Positions 10,937 to 23,800 of a DNA stretch of 64,000 bases are shown here, piece by piece. The notes under the pieces are model-generated. The model was not told the DNA's origin and ran no database searches. It saw only the letters and a program-made list of their open reading frames with translations. The position numbers and the translations under genes were made by a program. Source of the DNA: Strix aluco (Eukaryota > Chordata > Aves > Strigiformes > Strigidae); assembly GCF_031877795.1 (NCBI RefSeq), contig NC_133971.1:84716446-84780445 (forward strand). Reading direction: 5' to 3'. How positions within the stretch are numbered: the first letter of the stretch is position 1; every line of letters starts with the position of its first letter.

Positions 10937-12877
10937 CAGAATCATGGAATGTTTTGGGTTGGAAGGGACCTTAAAGATCATCCAGTTCCAACCCCTCTGC
11001 CACAGGCAGAGACACCTTCCACTAGACCAGGTTGCCCAAAGGCCCGTCCAACCTGGCCTTGAACCCTTACAGGGAGGGGGCAGCCACAGCTTCTCTGGGC
11101 AACCTGTGCCAGTGTCTCACCACCCTCACAGTGAATAATTTTTTCCTTATATCTAATCTAAATCTACCCTCTTTCAGTTTAAAACCATTACCCCTCGTCC
11201 TATCCCTACACTCCCTGATATAGAGTCCCTCCCCATCTTTCCTGTAGGCCCCTTCAAGCACTGGAAGGCCGCTATAAGGTCTCTGGGTAGGGGAGGTGCT
11301 CCAGCCCCCTGATCATTTTCGTGGCCTCCTCTGGACCTGCTCAAGCACATCCATGTCTTTCTTACACTGAGACCCCCAGAGCTGGACACAGCGCTGCAGG
11401 TGGAGTCTCATGAGGGCAGAGTAGAGGGGGAGAATCCCCTCCCTTGACCTGCTGGCCACGCTTCTTGATGCAGCCATGGGCACATTTGGCTTTCTGGGCT
11501 ATGAGTGCACATGGCTGGCTCATAATCAGTTTTCCATCCACCAGTATTCCCAAGTCCCTCTCCTCAGGGCTGCTCTCAATCCACTCATCCCTCAGCCTGT
11601 ATCTGTGCTTGGGATTGCCCTGACCCATGTGCAGGACCTTGCACTTGGCCTTGTTGAACTCCATGAGGTTCACACAGGCCCACCTCTCCAGCCCATCGAT
11701 GTCCCTCTGGATGGCACATCCCTTCCCTCCAGCGTGTCAACCGCACCACACAGCTCGGTGTCGTCAGCAAACTTGCTGAGGGTGCACTTGATCCCACTGT
11801 CCATGTCGCCAACAAAGATGTTAAACAGCACTGTCACGTCCCGCTCAGAGGGAGACAAGTGACTCAGATTCGCAAATCTCCAATTGAGCAGATAACGGTG
11901 AACCAAGTCTCGAAGTCCAAACATTAACTACCCACAATGTACTACTTGGACACACAATAATTGACTAAGTATATAACGAGTTATGGCAAGCAGTACAGTA
12001 TGCCTTGTGTTACTTAATGGTAGTGAAGGAAAAAGGGGAAAAAGGAAAGGAGGGAGATAGAGAATTGTCTAGGTTGGAAAAGACCTTGAAGATCACCAGT
12101 CCAACCAATACAGATCACCGGTCTCGGTTTCTGTGTCGATCCCGCCAGTGAGGGTTACAGGAAGCATCCATCTTCTTCACTTCACTGCACTCTCTGGGCC
12201 CCTGCCCCCCTCCTTCCCCCCCTTGATTTATACCCACTTTCCTTGGGTCTGTCCCCTAGGTTGGCCCACATACCTATGTATCCCATGTATGGGGAGGGGT
12301 AAGGTGTTTCATGGGATGATGTAATTAGCATGATCATGTTAGTCTTTGTTAGCATAATCAGGGTGTCAACTTTAATATGCACTTCATGGATAATGAAGCA
12401 AAGGTCATTCACTGGACAGATGGTCCTTGAAACTTTACAAGATGCACCAGAGAACTGTCCTGTCTTCACAGGGGTCCCTCCTCCAGCTAGCCAGGCAGCC
12501 TTATCAGCTTCAACCTCCACACCGTCCACCCCGTGACTATAGTTTCATCTTGCAAGTGTTTGAGGCATTCCTTAGCTTGGAGGTTCTCAACTTTTATCTC
12601 AGGCTGTTTTTCTCAGTCTGTGTTTCTCGCAGGCCTGTTTTTTCATCTCTCCCAAGTACCAGTCCCAACACCGACCCCTGAGGAACACCACTGGTCACTG
12701 CTCTCCCCTCAGACATCGAGCTGTTGACTGCAACTCTTCGAGTGCGACCATCCAGCCAGTTCCTTACCCACCGAGTGGTCCATCCATCAAACCCATGTCT
12801 CTCCAATTTAGAGACAAGGCTGTTGTGGGGGACAGTGTCAAATGCTTTGCACAAGGCCAGGTAGATGGTGTCAGTTG
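10937..12877 (-). mobile_element. CR1 LINE, 3' part, interrupted by a solo LTR
   Basis: Minus-strand CR1. Its 3' end lies at 10937 (AGAATCATGGAATG then GGGTTGGAAGGGACC), and the element reads leftward through the reverse transcriptase C-terminal region, with minus-strand frames showing [19 protein letters not shown] near 11700-11800 and [17 protein letters not shown] near 12790-12850. The sequence is cut at 11831 and resumes at 12655, around an inserted LTR. It is 5'-truncated near 12877, before most of the reverse transcriptase. Frames carry stops and shifts, so it is dead. It lies just after the MRPL17 poly(A) signal. Confidence 0.92.
11832..12654 (-). mobile_element. Solo LTR of an endogenous retrovirus, inserted in a CR1
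   Basis: 823 bp bounded by TG at 11832 and CA at 12653-12654. The flanks AGCAC (11827-11831) and AGTAC (12655-12659) look like a 5-bp target duplication with one later change, and removing the insert restores continuous CR1 sequence. On the minus strand it starts TGGGAGAGATG, has a TATA-like GTATAAATC (plus 12222-12233 region) and ends CGTGACA. No gag, pol or env sequence is present, so it is a solo LTR left by recombination. A CR1-3'-end-like stretch of about 45 bp lies inside it at 12063-12108. Confidence 0.75.
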
Positions 12878-14661
12878 CTCAACATGAATAACTTATTCCA
12901 GCAAAGACTGAGTTTGTTACAGCTTCTGGTCCAGCAGCCCTACTCTGGGGCAGTGTCTCCACTTCGCTGTGACAGAGCTACAGCGTTCTCTAGAAGCCAG
13001 CTGGAGCAGCATTCAGTGAAAAATCAGTGGGTTAGTTTTGCTGTTTCAGAAGGGTTGAATGCAAGTAGAATGGTAACACTGAGTAAGTCTTAAAAGAGGC
13101 AGTATCAGAGGGACTTGTGTTATAATAAGGAGGGAGTACGGGCAGAAAGAGTAGTCATCTCTACCAAAAACTTGCACCTTAGCCACAGGTGTAGGATTGC
13201 AAGAAATCTCAGTATTACCCTATTCAAACAAAAAGGGATGGTAGCAGAACTTTTTCGGAGAGTGATATAACTGCTGGGAGATAAGAAACTTAAATTGCTA
13301 GCTTTGTCTTTGTTTTCAAGTACAGCTAGTACTTGAAAGGTCTAGCTGTAGCTCTGAGTGAAAAAAAAAAGAAAAACCCAAACCCAAACATGTTGGGTTC
13401 CTTCCTCTCTCCCAAGTTTCACAAACTTAAGACAAATGAGTGATCCTATGTAGTGAGTTAGCTGTATGGAAAAACAAATTTTAAAAAAAAAAAAAATGAA
13501 GTGATGTGAAAGAACTTAAAATTTGGTAATTCTCTCTTCAGGACACTTATCTCACACAGTACCACTTCTCTTTTAATGAATTCCAGTAATAAATTAAAGG
13601 TGCGTGGCACTGCTTAAGGAAGAAGAGAAAACAAACTACTAAAAAGTCAGAGTTGAGACAGACCTTAATCTTTTATGTTTCTAATGACCTTGAGATTGCC
13701 CTCTTTGCCGCTGACCTAGCATCTTGTTCAGATGTTTTCCCCCTCAATAGATGAATCCAAACTGCTACTGCTGCAAAGCCTCCACATTATTAAAAGTCCA
13801 TGTTGAGGCTTCAGTGAGATACTCAAGAATAATACCTTATCTATATTTCTTCCTTAAGTTCGTCTTTCAAGCTAGTAAACGGAACCCTAGCACATTACCA
13901 GAAACTGATGGCCCAGAATGCTGACTGTAGCCCTCTGGAGATTTTCCCTGTGCTTCAGGAGCAGAGGTGCTGCCCAAGCTTTTCACTGTAGCATTTCAAA
14001 GCGATAAGGCTACTGCACACCTTGAAGGTAAAGGTGAGTGCATCCGCGTCATCTCTTAGGATTCAGATCAGAGATGTGAATGCTGTTTGATAAGCATGAG
14101 TCTATGTTACCTATCAGTTTATTTCAGATAATTCAGCAGACTAACTTTTCTGTGGGACTGATAAGAAACTGAGAGGGATTTTAACCACTGAATCATTTTC
14201 CCTTATCCGCCGACCTGTCACTTTCTTAGAAGAGGAGGTACAGAAACTGTCAAACCATTTTGGTAGAAAACTCAAGGATATGAACGATAAAAACAAGTCA
14301 AGGAAGGAAGATGACTGCAGCCCCGTAGCACTAGCTGAAAATAGAGCGTTATGCCCATGCTACCATTATCCAAAACATCTGGTTTGATCAAAGGACCCAG
14401 AAGAAAGAGCCAGCAGACATATGTAGACAAATAAACGTGAACACACTGATTTAGAAACAGTTGGATAAAAACATTTAATGAGAGAAAGCAAGTCAGGCTC
14501 TCTTCTGCTTGTCCTTAAATTAATAATCTGAGGGGAAAAAAGTTTAGAAAAGCTAGAAGCTTCTAAGCTACATTGGGGAAAATTTCTGATACAGATTTTT
14601 TTATACACAAACCCTTAGTTTGCATACCCATATCTGTATTAGGATTAGGACTGCTGAAAAA
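12878..14661. other. Intergenic, no gene seen
   Basis: AT-rich unique-looking DNA between the CR1 and the 3' end of ARHGEF39. It should contain the ARHGEF39 3' UTR; an AATAAA on the minus strand lies at about plus 14119-14124, one possible signal. A poly(A) tract occurs at 13482-13495. No repeat family or coding exon was recognised. Confidence 0.45.
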
Positions 14662-14740
14662 GCATTCATCATCTCACAAGCATGGTGCGTTCTAAATGCA
14701 ATTCTACTATGCATTCATCATCTCACAAGCATGGTGTGTA
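14662..14740. repeat. Direct repeat, 49-bp period, two copies
   Basis: The stretch GCATTCATCATCTCACAAGC followed by ATGGTG occurs at 14662 and again at 14711, with the shared word TCTAAATGCA after each. This looks like a local tandem duplication in the ARHGEF39 3' UTR region. Confidence 0.8.
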
Positions 14741-14826
14741 GTCCCTCTAAATGCATCTCCTGAGATTGTGTAGGCTTCTACTAAGAGAGGTGATTGTCCT
14801 GCCAGTCTGTCTTGTACTCACGTGGG

Positions 14827-17800
14827 TCAGGCTTTCAGCTGCCTGTAGGGGAAAACAAAGGGGAAGTTCACTGTTAATAAATGAAATCTGTTCTTACTGT
14901 TCCCTTGTATCCTGGCTGCCAGAGTCAGGTCTTCTCAATCAGCTTTATAACCATGTAATACATGCAAATACATGTTGGTACTGTCATTTTTATGTTCTGC
15001 CCCCCTCCACCTCTGGAAAACAGGTGCCTACCTGACTGCAGCTGTGAGACTCTGATACCAGTCATTAATATCTTGTTGGTCACTGGACATCAATAGCAGT
15101 GTCTTGTGTGGAAAGGAAAGCTGAAAGGCAAACACAATCTGGTACCACTTTGTGGCATCCTTACCAAGGCAGCAACTCTGATAAAAGGAGCGTCATTGCC
15201 ACTGAGTTCAACTCAGCCCTGCATGCTGATTTCCACCATTTTTTCCCAGATAGGAAAATTTAGCATTGGTACTGGGAGAAGCCAGAGGCTGGGTGGTACA
15301 GAGCAAGTGCCAGTCTTGTCCATTCCTTCCAGCCACAGATGACAGCTCACTCTGACTTAATAGGGTGTTTGGAAGTGGGCAATTACGAGTTCTCAGCAGC
15401 TCTTCAGCCAGCTTGCTCCCATACTCCGAGCTGCCCCTAGGGGTCCTTCCACTACCACCATCTACAGATCACAGCTTGCTCAAAGTCTTCCCTGTCATAG
15501 CTCACGAGGAACGAGCTGACAGAGCTCCCAGGTGCTGCTGCCTAGGAAGACCTGAACTTGAAACCCTTACCTAAGGCATCAGTCCCAATCACAGACCCTG
15601 CAGCCCTCAGGGAGTTAGATGCACGAGCAATAACTGTTGTGATAATACCCACACCTTTTTGCATTCTCTGTTTTTCAGGATTTTCTATAAACTCCATCCA
15701 CAGTCAATCAAACGCTACATATTCATTGTCACATGATTGTGGGGCTGTCCCCTCAAACATGTGGCTCTGATGAGGGCATGTCAAAGTCTTATCGCACCCT
15801 CCTCACCTAAACTAAGTAAAACAACCAGAAACCTGTACCCCAGAGCACTCAGGAGGGCATACACCATGAAGGGAAAAGGACCTACATCACTCAAGGGGAA
15901 GGGTTGCCCTAACTCAGACTAGTTCATTGCATTTACCATTGTCACCACTCTCACCATGTCAGTCCTGGTGCTGCTGAGACAGCTAGAGACCCACTGCACA
16001 ATTCTGCCGCCACTGATGCTTCTGCCAGCCAGAAGTGTGAAGACTTACACTGAGGAGCCCTCCCTGGCTCTGCGTGTGGCCGAACACTTTATCCACTAAG
16101 CACTGGTGAAGTGGGTAGACAGCCTGGCATGCCAATTTGTTCGAGTTCAGCGGGTGCAGTGGGTGGCAGGGCTTCGTTGCAATAAAGATATCAGAAAAAA
16201 GGAAGAACATCCTGCGCTTCAGTTCTCCTCCCTTTGAAGGCACCACCAAAAGCCAGCCTTCCCGGATATACCAGCGCCCTAGGCATGCAAGGGAAATAAA
16301 GACAGTTGTCAGATCACTACTGGAACAAAAAAAAAAAACAAAAAAAGAAAAAGAAGGATGCAATGAGACAAAGAGGAATACAGTAAGCTACCCTTGTAGG
16401 TTAGCAGGTTCTACATCAATTCCAGCCACTAGAAGGCACTATCAACTGAGGCCAGATCACCAGCACTCATTACACTCATGCAGAAATAGTAAATCAGCCC
16501 AAAACTTTTAGTATGTGAGGAGCAGACTGAAGTTGTTATAAATCCACTACGTTAATTAAGAGGACATTATGAAACGCAAGGCTGTTTAAAGAGACCAGAA
16601 CACAAACATGGTTTGAAAATGGCGTGCATACCTTTAAATTAACACAAACCTCCAGAAAACATAGCAAACTATGAAATTGTGTTGTCCAATTGTTTGTCAT
16701 TAGTGGTGAAACAGAAGTTAGCCTAAGCATTGAACATTTATTGTTTTTCCCTTGTTTTGTTTGCTTGTGTGTTTAAAAAAAAATGGTTCACAGGTCATCT
16801 AACCATATACAGAGCTCCAGTAGTTAACAGAGTACAGAATGCAGATTACTGTTCTAATGAGAAGACAGCAAAGGGGATACAAAACAATGTATTAAAAGGA
16901 AGGTCTGAATAGGCAGCCTCATCAGCCTCTCACAGAATAGTGCCCAGCATCATCTACCCATGAAATGAACTGCAATAAAACAAAAGGCAGTGAAATCAGC
17001 AGGAAAAAAATCAAAACAATTTGATAAACCTAACTGTAAGGAGCAATAAAAAAAGTGGCATCTACACAAATGGAATAATTAAAGCAGTGCCTCTAACTAG
17101 AAGGACTACTGTACAAGACAGCCACCAACTCATGGGAATTACAAAGACTCTGACAGTAAGTTTATTTATAAAAATTTAAAGTCATAATAAGGTATTGTCA
17201 TCTGACCTGGTCTGAGAAACACCTGCCAGAGAATTTCAGTCACTGTTTTTTGTGCCTTAGTTCTGGCTGAGCTAGTAAAATACCTTTTAGAAAACAACAC
17301 AATTTTGTTTTAATTACGGATTGTGTCTTACTTCATATGCCACAGTCACAAAACATAGAGGCAAGTGAATTCCTGCTTAGCTTACTCCACAGGAACCACT
17401 CCTCTTGTCTGAATAAGAAACTGAGAAAGACAAGGGTGAGATGCAGGAATCAGTCTAAGCTTAAAACACAAATGGAAAGAAGGTGTCAGCAGTGTGGGGC
17501 TGGGAACTGTTTCCCTCAGACTAAGCTGTGATCAGACTCCCTGGCGTACAATCTGAGCTGAACGTCTTGGGATATAGATCTGTGTTCAGGAATCCCAGGG
17601 GCATGTGATTTAGGAAATTCTTATGAACGAAGGGCAAGGAAATCTCCCTAGGGAAGCTAGGGATGACCAAACAGTGTGCTGTGTTAAGAAGGCATTTCCA
17701 GCTAAGATTGTATTTGCCCTATATTTGGAAGGCAGCAAGGAAATCAGGGTCTCTTTCCATTGGAAGCAGCACATCTCAGAGACACTGCCAAATGTGAAAT

Positions 17801-20800
17801 ACCCAACTCCAAAGCTACTCTTTTTTTCTGAATCTATATAGCATTGTTTTCTCACCTCTTCCCTCCTAGTAATAGGATGCAATCTTAACAGTTCTGCAAA
17901 AGCTAGCTTGTTTTAGTCCAGCTTTCCAGAAACTAGAAAGCCCCAGCTGCCTCTTACTTTTCTGCTTCTCACATCCAACAGTACCTATTTTACTCCAGCT
18001 AATGGAAAACACAACCATCACAATTCTCTGTCCTAGATAACGAAAAGGTGTCTATAGACATCAACACTTGTCCTACTAGGTCTCAACATCTGAAGTCAAA
18101 AAGAAAAAGCAGGCCCAATGCTTTCAAACGATGGCTATCTCTGGTCTAACTATAGTGTTTGGAGGTTGGGTTTTTTTGTCATGGGGTTATCTTATTAGTT
18201 TTGTCATTCAGGATAACTGTTTTACCTTTTTACTTATGCACTACCCCAGTGTGCCCAGGCACTCACACACATGCTTATGCTCAGTGTAAGCAGAGCACAC
18301 ATTTGCTAGCTCCTTTTCAGCTAGCATCACCAGAAGGATTCTAAGAAAAATGGGAAAGAGAATTGTAAATTAATTTGTCCATTGACTGAGCATCTTTGAG
18401 AACGATAACTTCTGACAAATAACCTCTTTTTCTACCCATGCTAGTCTGTCTGGGTTAGAGTTCATTGTCTCCATAGTAGCTGGTATGGGGTTCTGTTTTG
18501 GATTTGTGCTGAAAACAGTGTTGATAACACAGGGATGTTTTAATTATTGCTGAGCAGTGCTTATACAGAAGTCAAGGCATTTTCTGCTCCTCACACCACC
18601 CCACCAGGAGTAGGCTGGGGGTGCACAAGAAGCTGGGAGGGGACACAGGTGGGACAGCTGACCCCAGCTGACCCAAGGGATGCTCCATACCATATGATGT
18701 CATGCTTAGTATATAAAGCTGGGGGAAGAAGAAGGAAGGGGGGGGATGTTTGGAGTGATGGCATTTGTCTTCCCAAGTAAACGTTACATGTGATGGAGCC
18801 CTGCTTTCCTGGAGATGGCTGAACAACTCCCTGCTGATGGGAAGGAATGAATGAATTCCTTACTCTGCTTTGCTTGTACAAGTGGCTTTTGCTTTACCTG
18901 TTAAACTGGTTTTACCTCAACCCACAAGTTTCCTTACTTTTACCCTTCCGATTCTCTCCCCCATCCCACTGGGGGATTTTTTTTTCACCCAAAACTCCAC
19001 ATGTATGAATTACAACCACAAGTACCTGGAGGTGTGCCTTAGAGAGTTTTACACACAGTGACTTTAAACTCCCCTCCAGCTGCAGCACTGCTCCTAGATG
19101 ACCTTCGCAGTGTTTAGTGAGGGCACAGGTGAAGCCCCAGGTGACCATTTCATAATTGTCCAGACTGGATACATTTCTTACAATATTCCATACCTAGCTC
19201 CAAGCATGCATGCTCTGGGCATGGAGAGCACCCAGTCACACAAGAGGTCATAAAGAAACCTGTTATCCAATTAGATTATCACATGCCAGTGACTGTGACA
19301 TTATGTATCTTAGCTATCAACAGAAATACTCTGATTTCTGGCTCAGTTTAACCATGCAGTTAGAAAGATACTTCATGTGAAGGGTGTGAGCGAAGTCCAT
19401 GAAGCTTGTAGCTTCATGTAGCTTGGGCCCTTGACACTCGGAAATCTATAGTTGCTGCAATACAGTAGGGACAACACCACTACTTACACTCTTTCAGAAT
19501 TATTCAATGTCTGTCTTTTATTCTCACCCAGGACTTACTCTCCTGATCTCCTTAGACAGTTAGTAACAGAAACCTAACTACATGTCATCAGTTCCTCCTA
19601 TTTGAAAGTCAGGCAGCTAGGCTGCTGATTAGCCTCACTCAAAAATTCTTAATTTAAAAGAAAAAAGTGCTTGAATTACTAGTTATATTCCTCCACCACC
19701 TATCTGTAGAATTTGGGCAGAAAAAGGGAAAACAGATTAATATGGGTTGAGTCAGAGATGAAGGCGAGCATATCTCCTCCAGTTATCTCAGCTTGGCAGA
19801 AGAAAAACAGAGCTGTCAGTAAGACCCACCTGGAGTCAAAATCTGGGTCTTCTGTCCTTTGAGCAGTTTCTGAACCCGAAGTAGCTGCAATGAGTTCTCT
19901 CTCTTATGAATGATGTCTTGGACCCACCGAGATACCTCAGAAACAGATTTCACAGCCTCTGAAATTATAGCAGTATATTCTGAAGTTATCACAAATGAAT
20001 ACTTATTACACTTTATCTATCTTGCTGTGAAGATAAGATAAAATTAAGCAGCAGATGTTTTAAACCAAGTATCAGCAACAGATTTATTCAGTTATTTCAG
20101 CAGGAGTTGGACTGTAGAAATGTTGATTGGAGAGAGGCCTCTGCAGTTCTAGAAAAACATTTATTTGCCAATGAAACATTAGACAGAAGAATAATTTCCT
20201 GCGTTTGGAAGCAAAACCAGGAAAAATACCCCACAAGTGGTGTTAACTGCTAGTAAATATGGCATGAAGAACATGATCTAGAAAACTGAGGCACGTGACC
20301 AATAGTCATAGAATGGTTTTGGTTGGAAGGAACCTTTAAAGATCATCTAATCCAACTCCCCTGCAGAAACATTTTTTACTAGATCAGGCTGCTTAAAGCC
20401 CCATCCAACCCGATCTTCAACACTTCCAGTAATGGGGCATCAACAACTTCCCTGGCCAACCTGCTCCAGTGCCTCACCACTCTCATCACAAAAAACAGAG
20501 CTGTCATTTCTCCAACCTAACCCCTAGGTCACTTTTCCAGTCAGTTACTCTACATTTTTATTCTCAACGTGTTCTCAGGGACATCCTGATCAAGATGGAG
20601 AAAGGAAACAGTAGAAACCCAGGGAGAGTAAGATTTTTCTTCCTGTGGAATTAGACAGAAGATGAGAATCTAATTATTATCAGCAAGGAGGCTAACACTG
20701 ATCAAAGTGCCAGCATCTACAGGTAGACTCATACTTGCAAGTTGCTGGTACTCTGCACTGTCTGGGCTGGTATTCTCCTGCAGGTCTCTGATGAAATGCT

Positions 20801-23800
20801 TGTACCTAAGATAGAGAGAGCAGGTTTATTTCACAAAAAAGATGCCAGGAACAGCAGCATCTCCTATCAGTCACAGAATGACAAAACAACATTCCACCAC
20901 GAGATGGAGTACACATCTCTAAGCCTACCCAAGCAGCTTGTGGTCACAATTCTTCGATCACATTCATTTTATCTTCAAATTTATCAACTAAATTAACTCA
21001 AGTATTTTATACATTTGCAAGCTTTTGGCATTTCCTGGGGAATCTGATAAAAGCAACCTCACATGTTACTTAAGTCCATGAGACTCTCTTAGCATTCACA
21101 TAAAAATGCCTTGAATAATAGACAAATTTCTCTTTGAACTATTTTTTTTTAATGTCTGAATGGTAGCATTTATACCATATGTTTCCTGCCCACACAAGAA
21201 AATAAAGGCATTTCTATAAGAACTAGGAACTGCCTTTTTCTTTCTTTCTCTCTAGTCTTTACTGGAAAGATCAGATCTCTGCAAATGCTTTCTCCCAATA
21301 AAGTCAAATTATTTTCAGTCTGAAATGACAGAAGAAATATCACATTGAATAGATTCATGAACTGGCAGAACTCATATGACCTGCAGTATATGTAACAGAG
21401 TTTTGAAGAAACTTGAACATGAAAGAGCTGATTAATGAAAAAATTAGACCTTCTGTTAAAAAGCCACCATTTTTCCAAACAGTTGGACAGCAACAAATAT
21501 ACTGCTATTTCACAAATTTAAAGGAGCAATGCAAAGAATTACAGTAAAAAGAAAGCTTCTGTTTATACCTGCCAAGCTGATTAAAAAGGTTACATAAAGC
21601 TACCTGAAAGACTGTGGTATGCTTGCTCTGAGTTATTTTCAAAGAAGGAGGCTCTCAATATTGCAAATTTGCTTTAGAGTGGATAAGACCATGGTTGAAG
21701 AGCAACTATTTGATCTACAGTACCATCAGCTGGATTCCCAACAAACTACCTGTGCTGTGTATTACCCACATACCCTCCCCAAGAAAGGGCAGCCCTTGAG
21801 TGCATGCAGCACTCACTTCATGCACTCAGCCTGCCTCCCTTTGAAGGGAAGATGATGCCTCAATGGGGGAATGCAGCAATCCAGACTGGATCTGTCCAGG
21901 CTCAGACAGCTGCGATAGGCACCAAATCTGAGGAAAGCATACAGTCCTGATAACCAGAGAAGGCAGAAAAGCTCCTCTGTGTTCATTAATCTCATCTCTA
22001 TCTAAAAGCAACCATCTACAAGAGAGAAGAGTCACAATGCTCCAGGTCAGCAACCTGCACAAAAGGAGAGACCATCTCTGGCAGGGGGCACCACTTCAGA
22101 CAGCTTGCTTTTGCTCAGGGCCTAACTTCAGTAGCTTACCAAGATGATAGAAAACCTCCACTTCCAGATGAGATCAAGATGAAGGGCTTTAGGAGCCAGT
22201 GCTAAACATAGCTACCTTTCTGCATCATCTCCCATCCGTGTACAGTGATTCCACTTTAATGGCATGTCTTGAGGTCTGTTTCATTGATGTCTATATAATC
22301 CAATTTTGAGACATATTAAGCAACTTTACCTCCCATAGCATGCCAAAAACTCATGTTCTTTTTTCCCCTGTCATACTAACACCTTGAAGACTCAGAATTG
22401 ATGGCTTACTGGTGTAACCTCTGCAGGGGCAAAGGAAGCAGATCCTCCAGCTTCCTCCCTTGGAACTGAGGTCGAGTCTCCTGGAGTTTCTTAAACCGTC
22501 GGAATGACTTAGTTTTCCTCAGTTGCTCCTGTGTGCAGCAGAAAAGGCATATAGCTTTGAGACTACAGAAAGCAATACGGGCTCTAGTCTGCACCAGAGC
22601 TTGGCACTCTTAAGACCCTTTGAGTTTGGAACTGCAGTCAAAAACACAAGCATCAACAACTTCTCTTGTGACCATGGTCAAGCAATTCCCTTTCTCCTGA
22701 CCACGATTTCCCAGCGGGTAGTGAAAGCAACATCCCTTCTTCATACATGCACAGCAATATAAAGCTAGTATACGCAGCAAATGGAAATAAAGAAAAAAAG
22801 GAAGGTTAACTTAGATAGGAAAACAAGGAGACCACCTGTGGCTCTTTGCCACTCATTTCAAGCAAAGCAATGCAGACCCACATTCCAAACACCTCAAGGC
22901 AAGTATCCAAAATGGCTTTTTCTTTTGGGAATTTGAAAGTGTGAATGCAAACAGAAGGAAAACTTCCCAATACATGCTGCAGCAGGGAACAAGCACAGAC
23001 AAAAACTGGAAGTCAGGTGGTTTAAATCCCAGATACAGCTTTCAGGACTTTAAAATAAACAGATATCCTTCTGAAATTTCTTGGAAGACAGGTTGTATTT
23101 GGAGAGGTTAAGTAGGAAGGAAAAACTTCTCTTATAGGATAGAAAAAAAAATGGGAAGGAAAAGGAAATCCTGTTGTTAGGATACAGATAGTGGTAGTGG
23201 GAAATATTAGGACATGTGATAATTCTCCAGGAAGAGATCACTGTGCCCTAGTGTTCCCACTGCAAACTCTCCAGGTTTGCCAGCCACAGAGGAGTGGGAG
23301 TAAATACAGAACTCTCTTTGAGAAAGCTGTGCTCAGCATATGCACATATACATACAAACACCTGAAACAAGCTTCAAAAATTTGAAGCTCTAAATAAGCA
23401 GAGAAGTTTTCACCATGCTATTATGGAAGACTGAGAAAATAGCAGCAGTCCAGAAAAAGGAAGAAAACTGGTCACTCCAGAAACAGAAGAAAAAGGGAAG
23501 GATGTAACTGTTTGACAGAATGGAGAAAGAGAGGGAAGAAAGAACATGAAGAATAAAGGAGATATTTACCCTCAATGTTTTATTTGCCTGCTCCAAATTC
23601 TCAGCATAGTGGCCATAAAGCTCCAGATTCTGACAGAAATTTTCCAGTCCTGGTCCCAGATTCCCTCTCTCCAGGTGAAGCGACAGAACACTGTGCACAA
23701 GGAGCAAAGACTGCTCATGAAGGGTACTGATGGGATTTTCACAGCTCCCTCTGGTTCACTCTTATGCTGACCTTCCTTTGTCAGCCTCCAACCCACATCC

